From assembly GCA_037833965.1 (NCBI GenBank), contig AP031351.1, positions 27,912,501 to 27,976,500 on the forward strand: a stretch of DNA of 64,000 bases. The letters run 5' to 3'. The DNA comes from Marchantia polymorpha subsp. ruderalis. Taxonomy: Eukaryota > Streptophyta > Marchantiopsida > Marchantiales > Marchantiaceae. The notes beneath the pieces were generated by a model. The model saw only the letters and a program-made list of their open reading frames with translations, was not told the origin of the DNA and made no database searches. The position numbers and the translations under genes were made by a program. Numbering within the stretch: position 1 is the first letter of the stretch; every line of letters begins with the position of its first letter. This document shows positions 23,941 through 35,738 of the stretch, in pieces.

Positions 23941-26900
23941 GCATACTTTCATAGAAGCTATTTGTTCAGCTAATTTGTAAATACCGGTGTAGACTCCAAA
24001 TTAACTTGATAGACATATTTGCACAGATGCCACCCACATTAGATTTATCATCAGAAGTAACATGTTATCATATCTCATTCAGTGTTTCATATATGATGAG
24101 ACCTTTTGTTGGTGTACATACAGTTAACAGTATTGTATTCAATGGAACACATAATATGGGCTTCTAATTTGTATACAAAATATTTAGATGAAGTGCTCCT
24201 CTAGAATTCGTAACTTTGGTTTCTAGAATTAACTCCAATGACCTGATTATTTAAAATCGGATAAAATATATCTGACTAAACACCAATTCATACTTGATGA
24301 TTTTCCAGGGAAACCACTTTCATTATATGTCAGGTGTTTTATAACAGTGTGAGAAAATCGTTATCATATTGATAGATCATCACATACCGACATGCAGGAC
24401 TAGAAATGATAAGGTACGCTGGAAGACATATCACCTCGAGAGTGCCAAAAACCAGACAAGAAATCTTATGTTTTGGAAATTAATCCACATCCGTGAACTT
24501 CGTCTCCCTTCGTGATGTTACTGGACTATGTGAACATTACTACTGTCTGCTGGACATTCATTCCCACTAACGTTCTCATCTGATGTCATTTTTTCAGATT
24601 ATCTAGATATGTAAAAAAAAACTTTCAGAGTCAAAAAAATACTTAAAGTTGATCTACTTGAAAGTAAACACTTAAAATGCTAGCTTTCTGTATAAAAATA
24701 ATTAGAAAACCTCAAATTATTGTTACGAATTTGAGAAGAAAGGGCAAGACATGTTTGTTTTGTTCCCTAGATAATTCGTTCAAGATTCACTATTAAAAAA
24801 TCTCTTTGAAGAGAATGCAACAAAAATATCAAAATCAAAACTAATTTCTGCCTTGAATTTTTTCAAGAACCAGTGTAAATATATATGTATTATTTGTAAA
24901 AATATAAAAACAAATGTAAAAATTATTTTTTGTATAAGAGCAATCGATTGATAAAATATATTGTGTTGTTAATGCTAACATCATATCCGATGTGAATTAT
25001 GAAAAATAATTGAAGTACTTCAGAAGTCATGATTCAAAGATGTGTAAAACACTTAATTTACTTTTAATGGAAAATTTATGCACAGTACTACACCTAATGT
25101 ACTAATCTAAGAAAATAAAATTTGATAACAAAAATATTCCCAGTCTTCATATAAAATTCTAAAAAATAGAAATATTTTTCCTAATGAAAATCTACATTTA
25201 TGTTTACTCATGAGGATTGGAAATGAAGTACAAAGTTTAAAACATGTTGAATATAACATAATATATAGTGAGCTTCTAAATAAAAAAAATAGTAAAAATA
25301 AATTGATCTTTCTTACGACTATTAAACATGAAATCATATATTAAATAATAAAGTGTTGAGTCTGAGAGATTTTGATTTACAGTATTAAGAAGCTATGAAT
25401 TATATAAATACCATTTATAAGCATGCCACAGGATGTGAAAAAAAACATAATTCAATTGGCACGATGCAAGATCATCCAGTCAGACTATTATGATGGAGAC
25501 TTTTAATAAAAATCATGAAGATTTATATTCTAAGTTTAAATTTTTTGAAATAAAAGTATGTGTATCATAGGTTATTCATATGAGAGGAACAACTAATAAG
25601 TGAATGCATATTAAAGCTAGTTGATATCTTGAGTGATTGTGAAAACCTTTATGTTCAAGCTTGGAAATATTCATTTTCTTAATTATCATAGGAATTTAAA
25701 ATAAATAGTTCATTAAATTAAAAAATATTAGAATGTGTAGCTGAAGTAAATTACTAGTTATGAATATATTTTTAAATATAAATATATGAATAATTCAAAA
25801 GTGAAATATCTCTTTATAAATATTTTTTTTTCTTTTTCATCATTGAAGAAAACATATTATGAAAACTACAACTAGATATATTGATAACAAGCTATGATTT
25901 ATTAAACATATATGAATATTTTATTTTTATTTCAGATTTTCATGAAAAGGAAAAACTTATCCATATTGATAATGGAGTTATATTAATTTCTAATTTTAAC
26001 CATGGCTATAAAAACGTGCTCTGCCTAGGCGCACACTAAAAACGTTTTCGAACCCACCGCTAATGCATTGGTATGCCGAGGTCTATTTCACGGCAGCGTG
26101 TACGCTATACTTTTTATGTTTAGGGGCGACCGTTTGGAGAGGGAAAATAGGCGGAAATGATTTAGCATCATTTTGCTAGAAGTGTTTGTGAAGTAAATGA
26201 GACAAAAAAATTATTAAAAATTTAAAAAGGTAAATATCTCATTTTCAAAAAACTTGATATCATTTTGTTTCAAGAGAGGTACAAAAAATGATCAAGGGCA
26301 TTAAAGTGGGTGACTTCTGGGCTCCTTCAATACCCACTCTTCCTATCCTCCTAGCGCTCTGATATTTCGTGTTGCTCCTCGTCGTGGTTTGGTAGCACCT
26401 GCTGAGGGATTCCCCTCCAACCGTTCTTTGAATCAACCTACGTGCCGTCGCGGAGCACTCAATAACACGTGAAAGAAGTTTTATAAAAACCATGAAAATA
26501 AAATTGTCTTCAAGTCTTCAACCACAAAATCTTCAACCACTTATCCTGTACTTTCAAAAAAATAAATCAATGATTGATCAAGGAACTACGAACATAAAAA
26601 TATTACCCTCTAAAGCTAAAAAAACATATTTATTATGATTTTTTTTAAGTTAATAAAAATATATATAACTGTTGGAAATTTGCATATTGATACTTTTTGA
26701 ACTCTTATAAAGACAGCATTAACAAAATACATTGTAACTACACTTGCATTCAATAGCACCATCATTATATTTTGTATCCATGAGTTATCACATATGTTAA
26801 TCATTTGGAAGAAATTTTTCTACTGTATAGTTTTAAATGCTAAAGTAAAGAATATATTTTACAAAGAAATTTGAATTTTTGAATTAAACTCATCAAAAAA

Positions 26901-27600
26901 TTATAATCAATATGATATAATGTTTTTTCTTTTTTGATGAGATATATACAGATTTTATGATTTTTTCAAAGAATGTTATTAGTGATAAGAACATACTCTA
27001 ATTTTTTGGAAATTTTGAAAAAAATGATTTTCAATATTTATTATAATAGTATTAATAGATCAAAAATAATTTACTTTTTAACGTATTCAGATTGTTTCTA
27101 ATTTTTATAGAATTGAAAACAATTTTCTTAATTTTGAATCATTAAATCTAGTCGATATGAAATAAAAATGACTTGTTTATCAATCCAATGCTTCAATGTG
27201 TATAATTTTTTTCAAAAAATTTCAAAACAAAGTAATTAGTATGAAAAGTATCCTTCAAGTATAATATATTTATGTTGCTATAAATAAATAAATAAATAAG
27301 TAAATAGCCAAGTATTGAATGTAAGGAAAATTCACTAGCAGCTTCACTAGAGGCAGTTGCATACCAACAAGAGCTTGGGTGTTTTCTTCGGTATGTTTGG
27401 AATCTACAATGCTTGTTTGAAAATCAATGCGAAGTTAACATCTTTCAAAATATTGATATAATTGTAATATATCACAAAAGATGATCATGGGAATATAAAA
27501 AAATTAGCACTATCATGACGTTCAGTTTTTCTCCATGAGTATAAGATAGGTACTATGATATATTTTAAAGAAAAGAGTTTTAAGAAGTTGGTGTATCTCG
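23941..27600. other. AT-rich sequence, no gene seen
   Basis: AT-rich throughout except a small balanced patch at about 26000-26480, which has a 77-codon minus-strand frame without recognisable motif. (AAAT)n runs occur at about 27280-27300. Confidence 0.5.
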
Positions 27601-27622
27601 TACTCAGATATTGGGTATGTAC

Positions 27623-27859
27623 TCAAGAGCATCTGAAGGTGAATAACTGAATGAAGCCCGGATATTTGGGGCAGCAGTGACTTATGATCCATTGAATTGT
27701 GTCATAGTTTGAGTAGACCGAATACTCCTTCTGACATAATGGAAACGACTCCAAGGAAACGCGGACATGCAAATACCGAAGAAGGATACGAAGCTCATCA
27801 TGAGCTCGCTTAGAGGCATGTCCATGCACGAGCCTAGAAACTGGGGTGGCACATGTCAC
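27623..27859 (-). pseudogene. Possible copia RNase H-region fragment
   Basis: The 78-codon frame contains SRLVHGHASKRAHDELRILL then RYLH. This resembles the copia segment between RT and RNase H (S-R-x-M-H-x-P, H-W-x-A-x-K-R-I-L-R-Y-L). No DSQ motif follows in the same piece. The match is suggestive, not proven. Confidence 0.35.
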
Positions 27860-28300
27860 ATGTGTGACCTTGTGCTATGATTATACTCGTGGCTTCTAAA
27901 AAGTAAAAACAGTTTTGTGAGATTTTCCTTTTTGACAATTTCCCTAGCTCTTTTCTGATGTATTACTCGCTACTTTGATCCATTTGCCCTTTTGACAATA
28001 TTATGACTACGTCATCCTCTCCAGACAGTAGGAATGTACACAAAGGTAAGAATTCATCATGGGCAGAAATGATGGTAATAGAAAAGCTGTGACTAGCTCT
28101 ACTTTGGGTAACAGAAATAGGAGGGGACATGGAATGAAACCGGGATGGCAGAAACCACGACAAGGATCAGAAGAGGTTGTAACTGGAGGTACCTACTTTA
28201 ATACAAATGTAATTTTGAATTCTCGATCCATCTTCTAGAAATTCGCATTGGTCAGAAACTCAAGCTAAAGCAGAAGTGGAAGTGAAAAATAAAAATCTGT
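27860..28300. other. No gene seen
   Basis: Balanced composition with a 66-codon minus-strand frame (28163-27963) that I cannot relate to any family. Confidence 0.4.
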
Positions 28301-30311
28301 TAGAGTAGAATATTCCGAAGCGCATGCTTTACCAAGTGGTTGCAGCAGTGACAACAGGTCGTGTCATATTTTTTCACCACCCTTACGGGGCCCATGTAAC
28401 TCTTACCCCAGATGCAGGAAGAGCTCAGCTGACGTCAGCACACTTACACCTATGCTGGTACAAAATCGGTCACCTGACTTTACAACCGTGTAGTGTAGAT
28501 GTGATTTTCCAGTAGCCCCATTTCTTTACAGCCGCGTAGAATAAGGTCAAAAGATGTAAAGTGTCCCACACAGCAGAAGAACCAAAAGGATGGGAAGAGC
28601 CCATCGAGTCCTACATGGAGGAAACCGAACGGAATAAAGTACTGATGTTGCATGAGCACCGTCTGGAACTCGACCGAGCTCTTCCAGCAATGTTGATGTT
28701 TCTTTTGCGAGAAAGTAAAAGAAGCGGCAACGTTTACCGGAAAAAGGAACTTACTCACACATGCGCAAAGGATGTCAACAACATAAAGTAGTACGCAATA
28801 TCCAGTGTGTGCTCTACCAAATTCTAGTTGTCACCTGGCTAGAGTTGTATTTTTGGGTGCCCGCCCCGTGGAGATTTGCCCGCTCATTCCACCCCATGCG
28901 GTGGCTTGACCAGTCCAGAGCGCAGGCAGGCGGAGCGAAGGTGTGCAGGAAGTGATTTGACCCCAATCACCCCAGGCTCTACTCGCTCTCCGTCCCAAGC
29001 AAATCAACTTTAGCCGGAGCTCATTCTCGCAGGATTCATGCACCTGGAGGAGACAAAAAGGAGAGGGCGATAAAAGACGGAATTGAACTTTGGTACAGGG
29101 CTGGATAAAAGCTCCCTACCAACTTGTGATAGTTGGCCCCGAGCCTTCAAGTGAAGGTATATAGCCAGCGAGCCAGCCAGTCAGCCCAGCGCAACCCAAC
29201 CCAGACCGGCCCGACCCCGGTCCCGGTCAGAGGTACAGTACGGTACTGGGACTGTACCCTGCGCGGACGGACGGCGGGTATGAGCAGCGGCAGGAGTGCA
29301 CGCACAAAGAGGACAGGAGCGTGACAGAGACAACGGAAGAGAACAAGCCAGCGCCGGAAGGCAACGGGAGGGAGAACTAGAGGGAGCAGCACGAGAGTGG
29401 GCGACCAGGTAAGCAGAGGAAGGGGAAGGGAAGGGGAGGGGAGGGGAAGGGAGGGAAGGGAGGAAGAGTCGACACCAAGATTGAGATTTGCACTAGAGTC
29501 AATCGCGTCACGTCTCTGTTGTTGGAGCGGAGAGGAGAGGAGAGGAGAGGATCGGCGAGTGGAGAGGGATTCGACTGGGGTCTACGTCGTGGACCACTGG
29601 GGCACACAGAGTCAGCCTGTCCGCCTGTTGTCTTGTGCAACCGGGGCGTCGGGAGGGGCTGGGCTTGGGCCAATTTCTTACAGAGCGCAACCTTTTGCAA
29701 TTTTCATAATATTGTCCCACTCGCGCTTTCTTTCTTGCCTTCCTTCCTTCCTTTTGTGTCGCAGAGTCCTAATTTCGAGACGAGTACTAGTCGGCCGCGA
29801 ATTGAATCCTTGTCAGAATCCTCCAATTGTGCAGATTTGTAGCTCCTCCGCTTAAGTCAAGCCGCCTGTGTGCTGCTGCGCAATTCGCAGCTGCTGCAGT
29901 AGTTTTCGAGTGAGCGAATTACTTGGCGCCGAGTGAAATTCCCGCTTGGTTCTTCAGCTGGTAAAATTGGCTTCTTTTCTTCCGTAGAGTATGATAATTA
30001 TCTGTCTCTGAAGTACAAGACGGATTTGCGGGGCTGCGAGCCCTCTTATAAATTTTGTAAGAGCCCCCAGTCAGTCGTCAAAATCGTAAGGATCAAATTC
30101 GCCCCGTGGGAGCTCGCGCATTCCAATCCAGCCCCGACTCATCTCATCAGTCCTCTAGGGTCGACATTCAATTGCATTTCTCAGTCGGGGGATCTCCTGT
30201 GTCATTCACGGAGGTAATTAGAGAAGGCAGAGAAGCATTGTGCTGTATGTCTGATAGAGGGGGAATAGGGAAAGCGTGGAGGGGAATCGGAGACATAGCA
30301 AATCCTTGTCA
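28301..30311 (+). promoter_or_regulatory. Upstream region and 5' leader of the amine oxidase gene
   Basis: Sequence becomes GC-rich and purine-rich towards the gene: GGGAAGGGGA runs at about 29417-29465 and GGAGA repeats at 29527-29552. A perfect 12-bp palindrome GCTGACGTCAGC (28428-28439) contains TGACGTCA, a bZIP-type site. GCGACCAG/GTAAGC at about 29408 looks like a 5' splice site, so a leader intron is possible. The first ATG in the coding frame after a stop is 30312. The transcription start cannot be placed from sequence. Confidence 0.45.
28428..28439. promoter_or_regulatory. Palindromic TGACGTCA (bZIP-type) site
   Basis: GCTGACGTCAGC is a perfect 12-bp palindrome around the TGACGTCA core bound by bZIP factors. 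It is about 1.9 kb before the start codon; function is unproven. Confidence 0.35.
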
Positions 30312-33300
30312 ATGGCCACACGTTCGAACTCGCAGGCGTTTTGCTGCCAGTCGGCCCCCTCTAATCAGGATCGCAGTGTGGATGCTGGAAAGCTCCGGAT
30401 GAAAGATGCCAAGAGAGATGAAACAAACTCGGATTTATCCAAGACAGAGCAATTGGACACCTCAATTGACCTAAGTCCTACATCTGCAGCACCCTCAGTG
30501 GAAGCGGTCACTGCCAGCGTCGCAAGCAGCTCACTGAAAGGTATCGTCCACTTTATTCCCCCAGATATGCGCTTTTTCTTTGCCGTTTGCTCCATTCCGA
30601 TCACATGAACAGAATCAGAATTTCGAATTAGGAGCCAAAGGATTGAACGCGATTGCGTTTCTGGTAACGGAGGCTGTCTCGCATCCTGAAGTATGAAAGG
30701 ATCAGCTTTATGTAGGAAATCCAGCAGGATGATGTCCACCAGCCAGTTCCTGGTCTAACTCCATGCTGAGCAACTTGGAGTTGCACAACCATGGCAGTGC
30801 CTCTCTTTCTGGCATCTGATGATGTGGTAGAGAAATCCAGAAATCTATGCTCAGCCCATCCACTTGTTGCTGCATTCGGCCCAGCTAGACTTCTTAGACA
30901 CTGTAAAGTATCAGAATCTTGAGAATGAAATTTAGATGCTTGTCTTGTTGGAACTAGTGCCTGCAATGAATCTGTTGGCGCAATTGCGAGGGGACTGACT
31001 AGTTCTGACGATATCAGCAATGCATCTCGAGGTGGAAAAGCTTTTCCTGAACTCAAAGTATCTAGAATTGAGAATTCGACTTTGCGGCTGCATGGTTCTC
31101 TTCCTCCTACCTTTTGCATGTCTCCCTGACGCCATGCTGCCCGCTCGAATGATGTTATCGTGAACTATGCCCGTAGACAGAATATCCCATGTCTTGTCGA
31201 CAAATCTGTATGAAATTTTGCTTGAAGTTGGATGAATTCGCGGTGGTTTCATAGAGCGCCTTCAATTTGTGCCTTCGGTGGTGCTGACTGCTTGCGCCTT
31301 GCTTGGTTGACTCATCTGAAGTCGACAATGCACGGTGGTAATTCATTCCGAATCCAGTTCTAGCATCGAGTATTTAATGTGCGTGGCAATTGTGTTGTGC
31401 CAGGTTCTGGACCATCCGTCAGGTCGCAATCTGTTCATCCTTTAGATCCCTTGAGTCCAACGGAAATCGCGGTGGCCGTGGCCACGGTCAGGGCAGCAGG
31501 AGCTACGCCCGAGGTACGTCGTTTGTGAGGAATTCGATTTCTTCGCTGACTGAGAATGTTGACTTCCTTTTGGAACCGTATCTGTGGATGTTGACGGTGG
31601 AATTTGCATGCAGCTGCGGGATGGGATGCGTTTCTTTGAGGTGGTGTTGCAAGAACCCGAGAAAAACGTGATCGCCCTGGCGGATGCATTTTTCTTCCCA
31701 CCTTATCAGCCGACAGTCATTTTTTCCAAGGGGAAAGGCGGAGCCATAGTTCCACTGCAGCTTCCCCCACGTCAGGCAAAACTGGTAGTTTACAACAAGA
31801 ATACGAATGAGACGAGTGTGTGGTTGGTGGAGTTGACTCAAGTTCACGCCGCCGCTCGAGGAGGTCATCATCGTGGAAAAGTTCTATCCCGCAATGTCAT
31901 ACCTGATGTTCAGCCTCCCATGGTACACTGCACTGTCAAGTCTGCAATCACTTCAAGCTAATGTAGGACTTCATCATCATCAATATGATCAATATTGGCC
32001 TTCTTCTTAAGGACGTGTCCGATGGTCGATCGTAATGTTCTGATTGGAATTTCATCGTCGGTTGGTTGCAGGATGCAGAGGAGTATGCTCAATGTGAAGC
32101 TGTCGTCAAAAGCTACGGCCCTTTTGTTGAAGCAATGAGGAAGAGAGGAATAGAGGACATGGATCTCGTGATGGTGGATCCCTGGTACGCTAGAGATTGT
32201 CGAGTCTATTGTATGACATTGCTGTTATCGTCCATTGCATCATCTTCCTTTCATTCAGATGGTTGACATTATGTCCTTCCAGCATTAGAATTGTCTCTAG
32301 ACGATACTGGTCCTTCTAATCGACAAGCTGGAACTGCATCCCGTTCGCACACATTGCAAATTTGGCTTCCGAGTTTTCCTCTAGGGAGATGCACGCTCCT
32401 TCAATTGGAAGATCTCATGATTAATGATCAGTCCTGAAATTTCCTCAATTTCTCACAGCGATCCACATTCTGCATGGCTTTTAAGACGCAAAACGTAGTA
32501 AACACCATCGAGTCGTCTTAACGATGCAGTCCAAGCGAAGTGGGTCGCTCGAGGATCTCCAGTTGAGTAATTCATCTCTGTATTGCAGGTGCGTGGGATA
32601 CTACGGCGAAGAGGATTCTCCGAGCAGAAGACTCGCGAGACCCTTGTTCTTTTGCAGAACCGAGAGCGATTGTCCCATGGAGAATGGATATGCAAGACCA
32701 GTCGAAGGAGTCCGAGTACTGGTCGATGTAAGAAACATGGAGGTCTTGGAATTTGAGGACAGGGAATTCGTTCCGCTTCCACCCCCTGACCCTCTTCGTA
32801 ATTACACGTGTGCGGCTACCCGAGGGGGAGTGGACAGAGCTGACATCAAGCCTCTGGTCATCAGTCAACCAGAAGGGCCGAGTTTCCGTGTCAATGGGTA
32901 TGCTGTTGAGTGGCAAAAGGTTGGTACCCTGTCAAATTTGTCCCGGCACTCGGTCATTATTTTATTATTTGCTGCCCAAACAAAATAGCTCTTTCTCGTA
33001 AGGATGTCGTACGGATGAAGGACATCGAGTGGAATTATAGACTCTAGAATTGGTCACGTTTGCATACGTCCAGTCTATCCAAATCGGTTATCTGATTTCA
33101 ATCGATGAGAGAATGATTGATGCTTCATCGCAGTCTTCCGGTAACGGTAACGGTAGCTTCAGAGTAAACGATAGAGATTCATTGTATTCAAGTCCATAAA
33201 GTTCACCGACCAAGTTCACCACCCCGATGACATCTTCGTAATGTTTGTCTCACGTGTACTGTATGGCAGTGGAATTTCCGAGTTGGCTTCACCCCGAGGG

Positions 33301-35738
33301 AAGGACTGGTCATCCACACTGTTGCATACCATGATGGCAGCAGGGGCCGTCGATCTGTAGCACATAGATTGAGCTTTGTTGAAATGGTGGTTCCTTACGG
33401 GGATCCTCATGATCCTCATTACCAAAAAAATGCATTCGATGCCGGCGAGGACGGGCTTGGAAAGAACGCCCATTCTTTAAAAAGGGTCAGTCATCATCCC
33501 TGGTCTCACATCCATACCCCTGTAGGCGGCGCTGAAGGTTGCTGCCTTTTACACACTATTTCTGCAAGTCATGTGTGATTATCACTCTGATCCTTCTTTT
33601 TACACCGTCGGTTAAGGTCGATGCTTACTTATCATCTTGGATATCATATGCAGGGATGCGACTGTCTTGGATACATAAAATATTTTGATGCACACTTCAC
33701 TAGTTTTCTCGGTGGAGTAGAAACGATTGAGAACTGTGTCTGCATGCACGAGGAGGATCATGGAATTCTCTGGAAACATCAAGATTGGAGAACTGGATTA
33801 ACTGAAGTGCGCCGTTCAAGGCGTCTCACTCTTTCTTTCTTCTGCACGGTTGCGAATTATGAGTACGGATTTTTTTGGCACTTCTACCAGGTAAATTTTG
33901 TAACTTTTCCTTCTATTGAGTGAGACATCTCACTCAACTTGACCCTTTGGAAGAAAAAGAGAAGACGGATACTTACACTTCGGAGTCCTAGATTTTAGGA
34001 AGGGGTTTCATGTCTTCTCAATCGGACATTTTTTGATCAGTCTAAATAAGAGTCACCGCAACGTGTGATATATTAACAAGTTCTGTCGATCAATGTACAG
34101 GATGGCAAGATTGAGGCCGAAGTGAAACTCACAGGAATTCTTAGTCTGGGAGCTCTAAAGGCTGGTGAATCTCGTAAATACGGCACTGTCATAGCCCCCG
34201 GCCTTTATGCTCCCACCCACCAGCATTTCTTCGTCGCAAGAATGGACATGGCTATTGATAGCAAGCCCGGAGAGCCTACCAATCAGGTAAACATCGTCAA
34301 GAGGAGATCGATCATGAAAGAATTTTTTTCTGAAGTATGTTTTTATAATTTAAAAATACGCCTAATCTTTCTTACTCTTGGGATGTACAATCCGATCGAG
34401 AAAGACGCAGCTGATAGTAGTGGCTACGATAGGTATCGTCATAGACATCTTGTGGATACACTCCAATGCAGTTTGTATGTTAAGCTAAACATTGAGATGT
34501 TTTCCGACAGGTGGTTGAGGTGAATGTCAAAGTAGAGGATCCCGGACCCGATAATGCCCACAACAATGCGTTCTATGCGGAGGAGACTTTGCTGCGTTCA
34601 GAAATGCAGGCTCAGCGTGATTGCAATGCTTTGACAGCGCGTCACTGGATTGTAAGTTTGTCCTTCTTATTGTACTGTCACCCGTTTCGGGGAAATAGAC
34701 TGGAGAGTGGGATGGTAGAAATGACCCTGTGTGGATTACAAACTGAATATCTGTCTCTAGGATTTATTAACAACTTGTGAAAAGGCGTGCCCTTCAAGTA
34801 GAATATCGTTGTTAATTTAATTGCTCACAATTTCGTTCCTACTCTCAGTTTGAAGCTTGTGCTGAATCGACTCTTGTTGGTTGCATCTGCTCAAATTCTG
34901 TTCAGGTTCGTAATACACGAGTGGTCAACAGAACGGGACAGCTGGTCGGCTATAAGCTTGTTCCTGGCTCCAACTGTCTTCCGTTTGCTGGGCCCGATGC
35001 CATGTATCTAAGACGTGCTGCGTTTTTGAAGCACAACTTTTGGGTAACTCAGTATAATAAGAACGAGCTGTATCCCGGTGGGGAGTTTCCCAATCAAAAT
35101 CCACGGATTGGGGAAGGCCTCCCGACTTGGACGAAAATGGATAGAAGACTAGAGGAAGCCGATGTTGTGCTTTGGTAAGTACCCTTCAGACTTTCAATAC
35201 TGAATTCATGTTTTGGCAACTGCAGTTTCCCCTTTTAGAATTAGTTGTCTCACGTGCTATGGCTCATGCTTTACTCTCGACGTGTAGGTACATATTTGGA
35301 ACAACCCACATTCCTCGCTTGGAAGACTGGCCGGTCATGCCAGTGGAACATATTGGATTCACTCTTGTGGTGAGTGCTCGCGCGAGAGTTCATCACCTTC
35401 CTTGCTTCCTCATTATTCCATCTAAGGTTTTGGGTCAAGCGATATGCCAAGCGATATGGGATGCTCATACATTTTACTTCTCTCTAAGTTTGTCTTGAAC
35501 CTCAGCAAGTCGAGCTCAGTCAGTAACCATTCATTTGAGGAGTTGTGGTGCCACTTCATGTGTACTTAAAATTTCATCGCCCTTCGTGCAGCCTCATGGA
35601 TTCTTCAACTGCTCACCGGCTATAGATTTGCCACCGAGTACACCTGTTGCGGATGAGACGGCGAAGGACGTCGTTCTAACGAAGCAGGGATCTCAGTCCA
35701 CTTCGGGTCTGCACCTCGCCGTCACATCTAAACTCTAG
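30312..35738 (+). CDS. Peroxisomal copper amine oxidase (primary-amine oxidase), 12 coding exons
   Basis: Coding exons: 30312-30540, 31404-31513, 31614-31922, 32072-32184, 32589-32919, 33270-33485, 33654-33890, 34101-34286, 34511-34651, 34906-35174, 35288-35369, 35592-35738. All introns are GT-AG and frame is kept, giving 789 residues. The enzyme oxidises primary amines (putrescine and other polyamines in plant homologues) to aldehyde, ammonia and hydrogen peroxide. Visible: the N2-domain start [11 protein letters not shown] (88-98); catalytic-base Asp421 in AFDAGE; topaquinone precursor Tyr505 in NYEY; copper ligands His555 and His557 (HQH) and His721 (TTHIPR). The C-terminus is SKL, a canonical PTS1 signal, so it should act in peroxisomes. 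The first 87 residues are low-complexity and Ser/Thr-rich; the start at ATG 30312 has a good context (TCAATGG) and is the first in-frame ATG after a stop. Intron 1 is longest (863 bp). The copy looks intact. Confidence 0.95.

Noticed and set aside
29232..29258. Inverted repeat GGTACAGT...ACTGTACC upstream of the amine oxidase
   Set aside because: Only 8 bp per arm with an 11-nt gap, short enough to occur by chance in this context.
30276..30311. Earlier start for the amine oxidase at a GTG
   Set aside because: Cytosolic plant translation does not normally start at GTG, and ATG 30312 in the same frame has a good context.
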